A stretch of DNA of 64,000 bases from contig OX387192.1 of the NCBI GenBank assembly GCA_947561395.2, forward strand, positions 12,932,221-12,996,220, written 5' to 3'. Every line of letters starts with the position of its first letter. Positions within the stretch are counted from its first letter, which is position 1. The notes below the pieces were generated by a model. The model was not told where the DNA came from. It did no database searches and was given only the letters and a program-made list of their open reading frames with translations. The position numbers were made by a program, and so were the translations under genes. Source of the stretch: Buxus sempervirens. Taxonomy: Eukaryota > Streptophyta > Magnoliopsida > Buxales > Buxaceae. Of this stretch, positions 34,565 through 44,297 are shown piece by piece.

Positions 34565-34604
34565 AAACCAGAGATTCTGGGTTCAATCCCCAGTGGAGTC
34601 GCCA
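34565..34604 (-). other. PBS of element B embedded in a 40-nt tRNA-Arg-like 3' half
   Basis: The plus strand reads like the 3' half of a tRNA: a T-arm with perfect CTGGG/CCCAG stem around a TTCAATC loop, the acceptor 3' strand TGGAGTC, discriminator G and CCA. The minus strand is therefore a PBS complementary to tRNA-Arg. A usual PBS is 12-18 nt; here the resemblance extends 40 nt, into the variable loop and anticodon-stem side, and continues into the palindrome GGTTTGATCAAACC (34556-34569). Identity as Arg is from recalled tRNA sequence. Confidence 0.75.
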
Positions 34605-34607
34605 AGG

Positions 34608-36221
34608 TGTGCGCACCTCTGGCGCGCGGTAAAAGCGGGTTACATGTCTTTTATGGAGTCGCCACTACCTGAAATGGTGCAGGCAGACACCTTGTTGATT
34701 TTTGGTCTGAACCAGTGATTTCGGATAAGTGACCCGATTACAACCTAGGGAAGTCCTTGAACACCCTGGGTTGCCCCACCAAAATGGGTTCCCTTAAATC
34801 AGTTGGATCGTATTTGGGTTTTTTTACAATTATTTAATTCTTCTCTTTTTTTTTTTATCTTTTATCTTTTATATATATTTTTTTATTTATTCTTTTTATG
34901 ATCACATGTATACAAATATTGGAGGAATGGAGATTGCTATGTTGCATCCTATACAAAATATAATACATATATAAAAAATCCAAAATAAAGAAATTTAAAT
35001 CAAATATTTCAACATGGGGCAATGTACTTGGTTATTTTAAAAAAATTTTATTTATTTTTTATTTAACCTAGCCACATCATTTAATCTTTTATTTATTTTT
35101 ATTGTTTTCTTATGTTTTTTCCTTTTTTTTTCTTATGATAATTTATTTACACAAAGCATGGGTTAAAAAAAACTCAATCATATTTGGTCATTGAAAATTA
35201 CACTTTCTTTTCCATATTTTTTTTTACTCTTATTTCCAAGGATTTTGAGGAAAGGAGAGGTGTTATAAAAGTGACAAATGTTTAAGCATATGATCTAAAA
35301 ATAATTAAGAAAAATAAATAAATATGTTAGTTTGGCATATTATCTAAAAAAGTAAGAAAAGAATAAAAATCTGATTATTATAATTATGTTAATTAAGCAT
35401 ATTATCTAAAAATAATTAAGAAATTAACAAAAATTAAGCATGTTAGTTAAGCATATTATCTAAAAGGAAATTAAGAAAAAAAAATTAAAGAAATAACAAG
35501 AAAGAAATAAAAGAAATAACAAATGAAAGCTAGAGTTATTAAAAAGGTTTTAAAGAAGAACTAAAACATGAAATAAAATAAGTTCTTTTTAAATCCTTTA
35601 ACTTTTCAGAATAACAAATTAGGCACCCTAGTTTATCGAATTCTCAAAATTCAGCCCACTTATCCATTCGTTCAACAGATTCGGTCGGATAAGAGACATG
35701 CTTTGTATACTTTAATTTGTTAATATAATAACATTGAAAAATTCAGATTCGGCCATAATAGTGCATGCTTTGTATTATTTTTATTTGACAATCTAACAAC
35801 ATAAAAAAATATTTGATTAAAGAATTAATAAGCAAAATAATGAAAAAACCTGGTATGGAGTCGATTTCCTGGAAACTGATGTGCTCAACTCCAGATGTTC
35901 CCTCCTTTCTCTTGCACAACTTCCTTCTACCTCTTTTTCTCACTTCCCTCTTTGCTTTTTCTTAAGAACTCTTTTCTTTAGATCCTCCCCTTTGCTTCCA
36001 ACTTCAAGCCTTTTTATAGAGGATTCCCACCCCTTCAACTTCTTAACCCCTAAGCTTTCCTCTTCCTCTCCTAAACCTCTCATTTCCTTAACTTCTCCTC
36101 TTCCTCTCTTAAACAACTAACCCTTCCTCTTCCTCTCTTAAACCCTTAATTCTTCCTCTCTTAAACACCCCCATTCATTTAGGTTTGGTCAAAGTCTATT
36201 TTGTCCCACATTTTTATTAGG

Positions 36222-36287
<66 letters not shown>

Positions 36288-36773
36288 AAGCTTTGTCTCA
36301 ATATCTCAAGAGAATATGAGTTGGACCAATTCGTCCAACTCATTTCTCTTTGTTTATTTTTATTATTATTATTTTTTTAATCTTAAACTTTTATTAACTT
36401 TGTTATTTATTTGCATAAGAAACCCCATTAGGAAACTTACTTATTTATTAAAACAACACCACAAAATTTTAATTTATCATTGGTTATATGGCAGCCACCA
36501 TGGCATACACATGGCTGCCATGTGGCATCCAATTTCGGTTTTGTAAAAGTCCCCAAACTACCATTTATTTCTTTTATTCATAACTTAGCCGTTTGAGATC
36601 CGATTTGAGCACGGTTTGGTGCATCGGAATTGGCTCAGAATTCTTTTTATTATGGTCTTGTTATTTCAAAAATATGGGTCCATTATAAAAACCTTGATTT
36701 ACGTGCCCACATATATGCCGATTTAAGATATGCTTCTTAGACAATTTTATGGTGCAAAAATGGGGTGCTGAGA
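34608..36773 (-). repeat. 5' LTR of element B
   Basis: 2,166 bp, nearly identical to 25920-28047. Main differences: a (TA)n microsatellite at about 36213-36283 absent from the other copy, a 9-bp gain near 35440, loss of the 38-bp segment and scattered substitutions. The terminal TG of the element-sense strand reads TC here (36773-36772). The PBS lies three bases inward at 34604. Confidence 0.92.
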
Positions 36774-37548
36774 CAAGGCTTGGGGGATTAGGGTTTTGGA
36801 CCCTGTATTTATTCAGTTTAATGGGCTTAGTGGGCCTGAGCCCGCGGTCACGGCCAAACCAAACCTTAAACTAGCAAGCATGATCCAAATAGGGCTTTTG
36901 GTGGGCCTCAAATGGTATGGCCCACTTAGCAAGCTTAGTCGTCTTACTTAGGTCCAAGTGAGTTGTGTGGGCTTGGTGGGCCCCGTTGGAAGGCCCACAA
37001 TTAACCGAGCTGGACTAGATGAGTCCAAGGCCCTTATTGGGTTTCTGGTTGACCCGGAAACCCTGCTGGGTAATCTGGATTGATGGCAAAGGAGCTGGGA
37101 ATGGGCAAGGAGGTTAGAAAACCTGTTTTTGGGATTCACAAAGTATAACCGAAAATGCATTTCGGTTATACCTTAGTATAGTATGACCGAAAATAAATTT
37201 CGGTCATACTATACTTTTATACATAACCGAAAATAATTTTCGGTTATGTATAAAGGTGTTTGCCCGAACTGTGTTTTTGGGCAAACACAGAAAGCAAATT
37301 GTTTTGGTTTCTTGGTGGGCAACTGATTCCAGAGGGTTTTGGGATTGCTTGGGGCTTGTGTAGGCCCCTGCGTGGGCCCACAGTGGTTCAAAGGAAGGGA
37401 GAGAGCCTCATTTGGCCCTCTTTTGGGATTTTTTGGGAACCACAAGGGAGGGGGATGAAGCTAGGGGCTTTCCCCTTTCACCTTAAGCCGGAACTCAAGG
37501 TATAGAACAGGGGCCTAAGGTGCCTCTGTTCTGGTGTTGAGTACACCC

Positions 37549-40500
37549 TGTAACGCCCCGAATCCGGGTCATTTTTTTCTTTTTCTTTTTTACTCGGATC
37601 AAGGCATTAACTTGTGGTACATTACAATCAGCTCAAAAGATAAAGAGATAAAGAACTAAGATTTATCAGAGTGCTAGGAAGCTTAAATTATTCATTTGAA
37701 CATGGATCATCCTATTACATCAATTAATCAAATGAGAGGCAACTACAAATTAACGAACTCTTAATATCCTACAAAATCATCTATTATGATTCCAATAAAA
37801 TAAATACAGCTATATAAAATTATCCTACTCTTTTCATTTGGATTTTCTAGACTTCCACCCACTATCTGTCTAACCCTTGGCATCCTCTCCAAGATGACCT
37901 GAAAAATAGAATATGAAATATGAGTGAGATACGAATATCTCAGTAGGTAACACATGCATGAGGAAAACAGTTTATATATAAAAAATAATAGTGGTTTCAT
38001 GCACGGTAAAATAGTTGAGTAATTACAGTCAATAAGATAAACGAATAATCACGATACAAAACAAACACTGAACCAGTGCCAGAATTAAAGGAAGTTAATC
38101 ATGTACATTTAATTTAAATTTAAAGGACCATATATTATAATCCACATTCCCATGGTTTCTGGTTTATTTCAATTAGTTTCTTCCCAAGAACAGTTCCACA
38201 TTTTATTCATGATTCCATAATATTCCATTTTAACAGTTCTCATTAAATCATAGCAATTCTATTCAATTATGACATTTCAATATTTCCTTTTAAATAAACA
38301 ATCTTATCAAATACGTCCAAATCAATCCATCAATTTGAGAATCAATCAATATATTAGTAATAAAAGCCAACCTTCAGGTAGTAGCCTATCTCTACCGCAA
38401 GACACAAACACATAGTATCCACATAAGCTCTGCAGGAGAATGCACATCTCTAAGACTACAAGTACCCCCTGCAGGAGACAGCATAACTCTACTACAGGAT
38501 GTGAACACCTAGCATCTGCCTCTACCGTAGGAGATAGCTTCCTCACATTCCAGTGGTAACTCACACACCCATCCTCCATGTGGGATGCAATCATGCATAA
38601 TCACATCTCCCCCACATGAGGTATATCTCCTGTAGGATGCAATCCCTCAAAAATACATCTGACCCACAGGAGGTAATGAATCTCTCCCGCATGAGGTAAT
38701 GTCTCCGCCACCAAGTGGGTAATCTCTACCACCAAGCAGGTTGGGTCTCTGCCACCAAGCGGGTTATCTCTGCCACCAAGTAGGTTGGGTCTCCACCACC
38801 AAGCGGGTTAGGGTCTCTGCCACCAAGCAGGTTAGGGTCTCCGCCACCAAGCGGGTTATAATCTCTGCCACCAAGCAGGTAATATACAATACATCTTTGC
38901 CACCAAGCAGGTTATTAATAAAATTGGCCACCAAGCCATTGTACAAATCATTCACATTCCAATATTGTTTATAATCATAGTTCTTTTATGTTCAATTGGC
39001 AATCCAAAGTCTTGTTCCATAACCAATTCATTAGTGTGTACTTATATTGATTATGGGATTATCTTAATAATGGAAGACTCAAGTGGTTAATGGTAGTGGT
39101 GGGATCGATTAAGGTAATTTAAAAGTTATTTAAAGTTTAAAGGTGGTCACATATCTCATCCACAGATGGTACAAACCTCTTATAGCCATCATGGCATTCA
39201 GTCCACAGTCCAATTATATTTTGAGAAGGAAATTACTTATATAGAATCCTTATAATCATTTCAAGTGAATTTGATCCTCTTTAAACCCCAAATTGTACTA
39301 AATCATAGAACAAGGTGGTTAAATATCTAACATGAACCTTTTAGTATAATTGGCCTTCAGAGACACCTTAAGAATAATCTTAGAGAAGTGTTACAAGTGG
39401 TGGAAATCCAAATAACCTATTTTATAATGATTTGGGACTAAGAATGTCATAAAATTCTCAAAATACATTTTGGATGAGTGGAATGGTCTTAAGATTCCCA
39501 ATAAGTTCACCATACCAAAAATCAATCGATTCCGAAACAAAAAGTTTCGGACCCCAAAAATATTTTAAGTCTGGTTAAAAACGTTGACTTTTGGGTATAT
39601 AATTTTTCTAGACCAATCCACAAGGAGTATTCGGCTCAAATTCTGGTTATATTCTAGTTAGGGGTAAAAAAATCTTCTAGAATTTTATGGGCTTTTAAAT
39701 CACTCATCTGGGTACCAAACTCAAAACAGGATTTTTGATAAAAATCGGGAAAATTGTAAATTTAGGCATAAACTGAAAAGTTGATTTTTTATTGGCTGGG
39801 AATTGGGCCTTGGGAGTATTTTTATTGGCTCCAAATGGGGGGTAAAACCTTATTTATATGTAAAGACTTAAGTAAATGGAGCAATAAATAAACAGGGGAC
39901 GAAAAATTGTCAAAATTACATTTTCTGGCTAGAGCGCCTAGGATCGCTCAGGATTGCCTGGGCGGTCAAAGGTCGGCGGTAGCTTAAATTAGAGTGCCGA
40001 CGATAAGTCTCCTGGCTGTCTCGGGCGATCTCCGAAGTTATACTAGCTCCTAAGATCGCTGAGGATCGCCGAGCGCAGAGAGGTCAGTGGCCCCCCCCCC
40101 CCCCGAAATCGGCCATACAGTGTACCAAAACTCAAATTTTCATGTTCTAATCAGTTTTATCATACATATAACATCTCTACTATGCTAAATACATGTAAAT
40201 ACAACCCAAAATCATGCAACACAATCGATTAACCTCCAGAACACAAAACGAAACGAAAAATCGGTGCTACCGACCTCTTATGATCGTTTCCTTTCCTTCT
40301 CTATGAACAGCAACAAACACAGACACTACGACACTCCCTTGGGATGAAGAAAACCAGAGCAACCACTTCCCTTCTTCTTCTTCTTCTTCTCTGGTTGCTT
40401 AGTCGCTCTTGGGTGTGCGTTTTTCTCTTGCGGCTATTGAAGACTAAACGAATACAAGCAAAATATGTTTAGGTATTCCACACGTATTTCATTAGGGTAT

Positions 40501-40760
40501 ATAGCTTATTTAATACCCTCATATCCCACGCAACACACATGTATTAAACTCCACATATCTCGCCCAATCAAAACACATTTGAATTAAAATACATGTCTTA
40601 CCACGATATCTCATGATCAGACGCTCTGATCCGCACCAAACTCCTGATCTCCACTAATAACGATATTCTCTACAACAATAAATTATTTCCATCCATAATA
40701 ATCCTCAATAATATTAATTATTATTTTATTTTAATATTTGGGAAAATTTGGGGTTTTGCA
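37549..40760 (-). repeat. second-family solo LTR copy 2, TSD CACCC
   Basis: 3.2-kb non-coding block inserted in LTR A. TSD CACCC at 37544-37548 and 40761-40765. On the minus strand it begins TGCAAAACCCCAAATTTTCC and ends CGGGGCGTTACA, matching copy 1 at 22235-24960. It contains a tandem array of CCACCAAGCGGGTT units (about 38700-38935), a related array of CTCC/AGGAG words (38390-38700), a GC-rich island (39945-40090) ending in a C15 run, and a (TTC)n microsatellite near 40370-40392. No coding region. Confidence 0.88.
38700..38935. repeat. tandem repeat inside second-family LTR
   Basis: About ten copies of a 20-25 bp unit with the core CACCAAGCGGGTT or CACCAAGCAGGTT separated by TCTCTGC or TCTCCGC. 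It lies in the mid part of the LTR; the upstream 300 bp carries degenerate AGGAG/CTCC related words. Confidence 0.85.
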
Positions 40761-41832
40761 CACCCTTTCTTCTCTTTGGGAGGAGCAAGAGAGGTGGCCC
40801 GGGAGGCCGGTGTACGTGTCTACGGCCAAACCATTGACATGCCCACTAATCCAACATATCACACATGGACCTAGATATGTTTTTAAAACAGTGATCTAAG
40901 TGTGTGTATGTGACCATGTTTGCATGCGAATTAGGAGAAATCAAAGAGAGGGGGGAGGCAACCTAGGCATGCTCTCTAGGTGATCCTAGGCATGTGAATG
41001 TGCTTAAGGCACGTGAAAGTGGGGAGGGAACATGCACATCACACCAAACAGTGCCTAAAGTAAAGGGGGAACATGGCATTGGGTGGGGGAACATGCTAGT
41101 CAATCATACTAATAAACATGGAGTTATGCAAACATGCTTTTACACAAAAAGAAAAAAAGGAATAAATACAAGCATGCTTACGACCTAAAAAAAACATTAA
41201 AAGAAGGGATCTTAGGGGGGTTAAAAGGATACATTAGACTTCAAAAAAAGAGGGAGGGGAACATGCTCGCCCCACTTAATTGAATGGAAGTGTGAAGGAG
41301 ATGGAAAACACACAAAAAGAAAAGTACTCAAAAAGGGGACTTTTGAATACATACCTTGGTCTCTCTTCTCATTTTCGACCCTTGGACACTCTCCTTTTCC
41401 ATGGGGACTTACTTATACGTAGAAATGAAGAGGAAGTGAAGGGGAAGAGGATAAACAAACTACGAGGAGAGGGGAACAACATGCTTATAGTGTAAAAGGT
41501 AACAAAAATACTCCCATTTCATTCATCTTTGAATATGTTGAATAAGAGGTGCTAAGGAATTACCTTGGGGGTCTAGAGTTCTTTTTGGGTATGTTGAGCT
41601 CCCTTGGATGTGAAGCCAGCACCTTGAACCCTCTTCTCCAAGCAACAAGTCCCACCAAGCTTCTCCCAAGCCTTAAAAAGTGAAGAAAGAAAGGGTGGAA
41701 GGGGTCTTCAATGTTTGAAAAGGGGTTTAGGGTGTTAAGGAAGGGTTGAGAGGGTGGAGGAGGAGGTCTTGAGCAGGGTAGGGTGGGGAAAAATTCGGGA
41801 GCCAGCAACCGTTAGCCAAATGGCTGGGGTTG

Positions 41833-41843
41833 CTATTTATAGA
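41833..41843 (-). promoter_or_regulatory. LTR A TATA box
   Basis: CTATAAATAGC on the minus strand followed by AACCCCAGCC. The upstream hairpin with ACCGAAA-type arms (41854-41878) starts about 11 bp away. Confidence 0.7.
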
Positions 41844-42789
41844 AAATAAGAAAGTAACTGAAAATAATTTTCGGTTACATTGATTTTGGAGTAGAACCGA
41901 AAAATACCATTTTATTTTGTAATCGAAAATTAATTTCGGTTACACTAATTTCGGATTCACAATCATGAAAATGCTGGTATGGGCGCAGAGAATCTATCAG
42001 GAAATATTCGTTTTAACTTTATGAACCAAAAATTAATTTCGGTTATTTTAAGATATTTTCTCGATTTACCCCTGATTTGACTAATTTGATTGGATTTGAT
42101 CATTAAGAACAAGTCCGAATTTTCCTGATTTTTTAATTATCTTAATTCATTAAATTGAGATATTTTGGGAAAAATTATTATTTTAATTGAGATATTTTCC
42201 TGGCCGTCCTTTCCGTCCTTTGACTGACATGTGGCAGGTTTATGCCTTGGCACGTGGGCAGCCTTCTGCAATTCCGCCTGAGATTTTGAACTGCTTATAA
42301 CTCTCTTATATCAGCTCTGATTCTGGCAAACTCAGTTGCGCTGGAACTGGGGTCGAGATCCTCTGTCCACTGGGACAGGGTTTTGCAGCAAATTCAAGTT
42401 TTTAGCAAAAATTTGAACTCGCGTCTGGGATCTTAATCTGCTCATATCTCCTTGATTCGGTCCCCGATTTTGGCAAATTCAATTGTGTCGGAATCGTATT
42501 GGGATCCTCTATCCATAGAGATAGAAATAGCAATTAATCTGGGTGTGAGCAGAAAGTCAATTTCTGCTCCCCCGGGACTTGATCTGCCCATAAATCCTTC
42601 ATTTGGGCTTCTATTCCAGCAAACTTAGTTGTGTTGGAACCATGTCAGAAATTGCTATCCATTGAGATAGGGCAAGGTAGCCAACTTGAGCTTGATCAAA
42701 AAGTCAACTTTTGTCCCTTAGGTTTGGCTTTTTAGTTAGGGTTTTCATTTTCGGCACTTCTGGGGGGGTGCAAAAATGAGGTGCTTACA

Positions 42790-44297
42790 CCTGATATCAG
42801 CCTTTATAGTGCATCTAGGACTACCTCTGTTAACATGATTATTGTGCAAAATGCCCTGAGTGAGAAGAATATTATCAACCATAAGCCGACTTGGTATAAA
42901 AGCACTTTGATAAGAACCAACTAGCTCCCCCACAAATAGCTTCAACCTGTTAGCCATAATCTTTGAAATGCATTTGTAAATGGTGTTAACACACGATATG
43001 GGCCTATAATCCTCCACTTTACTTGGATTAGGACATTTCAGGGTGAGAGTAATTAATGTTGAGTTCAGCTATTTCAGCAAGCAACCAGATTGGAACAAAC
43101 TTTAATGGCTTCTATTGTATCATCTCCAACAATACTCCACGCATGCTTAAAGAAACAGGGTGTAAATCCATCAGGTCCTGGTGATTTATTATCCTTGAGA
43201 TGAAACATTGAATCCTTGATTTCCTGGGTAGAAACATCCTTAGAAAGATTTGCAGCATCCGAATCAGATATCTTTCTAAATATGCACTCGTTAATAGTGC
43301 CAATATCCACAGCTTCTGAAGCTTGGCTATCTCCAAGAAGACTAACATAATAAGAAGTAAATCTGATCTTCAACTCATTCCAACCCGAGGTCTTCAATTC
43401 ATTCCAAACTGAGATTTTCGAGCCATCACCCTCAACTAGACTTAGGCTTTTGTTATTCACACGCCTGCAAGTCAAAGCTTTATGGAAGAAAGCTGAATCA
43501 GAATCCCACTCTTTAAGCCATTGAATACGAGACTTTTGTCTTGTTTGAGCTTCAAGATTAGCCGACTTCTTAACAAGCTCCATTGATAGACTCTTCTCTA
43601 GATTTACTAGATGAATACTAGAAGGATTAGCAAATAAGTTCATTTGACATTTTAGCAACTCTTGTCTAGCAACCTCAACCTGGGCCTCCAAATTCCCAAA
43701 TTTTGCTCTACTCCAAGATTTTAAAGCAATCTTAAGTAATTTAAGTTTTTGAGCAAGGACAAACATAGGTGAGCCTTTAACAGTAGTCTTCCAATTCTTC
43801 TCCACTAGGGGGAGAAACTCTTCATGTTGGCACCAAAAATTTAAAAATTTGAAACGTCTAGGCCCCTTGAAAGTATCCTTCATAATTGAAATTACAGTAG
43901 GGCAATGATCAGAAATGGAGGGAGCTTGAAACACTGCTTCTGAACATCCATACTCATCCATCCAAGCCATATTCACGAGAACTCTATCAAGCTTGCACAA
44001 AATTAAATTGTTTCCTGAGCTCTTGTTACTCAATGTATGAAAGAAACCTTGAAACTTTAACTCCATCAACATATTGTTATCAATAAACTTATTGAAATCC
44101 TTTGATGACTATTTATGAATAGCTTTACCACCACATTTTTCAGCATCACATCTGACACTATTGAAATCACCTACTAATAACCAAGGACAAGCAGGGCTCA
44201 TTCCTCTTAAATCATGCCAAACAATCTTCCTTGAGTTGAAATCATTGGCACCATACACAAACAAAACTGCAAATTGCTTCTGATCACTCAACATAAC
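42790..44297 (-). pseudogene. LINE-B ORF2 fragment: endonuclease C-terminus to RT start
   Basis: Minus-strand L1-type ORF2. From 44297 leftwards: WLLVGDFNSVRCDAEKCGG, a stop at about 44108, TLSNKSSGNN, CKLDRVLVNMAW, SISDHCPTVIS, the long helical linker (RQKSRIQWLKEWDSDSAFFHKAL), and the RT entry KDNKSPGPDGFTPCFFKHAW. After a stop and frameshift near 43020-43075 it reads DYRPISCVNTIYKCISK and AFIPSRLMVDNIL, ending at KADI, the RT motif-A entry, where LTR A begins. The rest of RT must lie left of element A, outside the window. Confidence 0.88.

Larger units (their letters stand above)
25920..36773 (-). mobile_element. Element B: gag-only Tat/Ogre-like LTR retrotransposon, with TSD
   Basis: Complete 10.85-kb element bounded by two nearly identical LTRs (25920-28047 and 34608-36773) and a 5-bp TSD CAAGG (25915-25919 and 36774-36778). 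The transcribed strand is minus: PBS beside the right LTR, then a repeat-rich leader, gag (32536-30888) and a long non-coding 3' region. No protease, RT or integrase is present, so it is non-autonomous. It lies inside the 5' LTR of element A, and the near identity of its LTRs marks it as one of the youngest insertions. Confidence 0.93.
25228..42789 (-). repeat. 5' LTR of element A, split into three pieces
   Basis: In element sense the LTR runs from TGTAAGCACC (42789) to GCGCACA (25228). The parts are 42789-40766, 37548-36779 and 25919-25228, totalling about 3.49 kb, comparable with the uninterrupted 3.34-kb solo LTR D. The gaps are the second-family solo LTR (37549-40760) and element B (25920-36773), each with its own TSD. 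A TATA box is at 41833-41843 (minus). Hairpin clusters with an ACCGAAA core occur at 41854-42050 and 37143-37254. The LTR interrupts LINE-B RT at 42790; flank CCTGA (42790-42794) is the predicted TSD. Confidence 0.85.

Noticed and set aside
34565-34604. tRNA gene
   Set aside because: Only the 3' half of a tRNA is present. The 5' half, D-arm and anticodon arm are missing and the location next to an LTR makes it a PBS.
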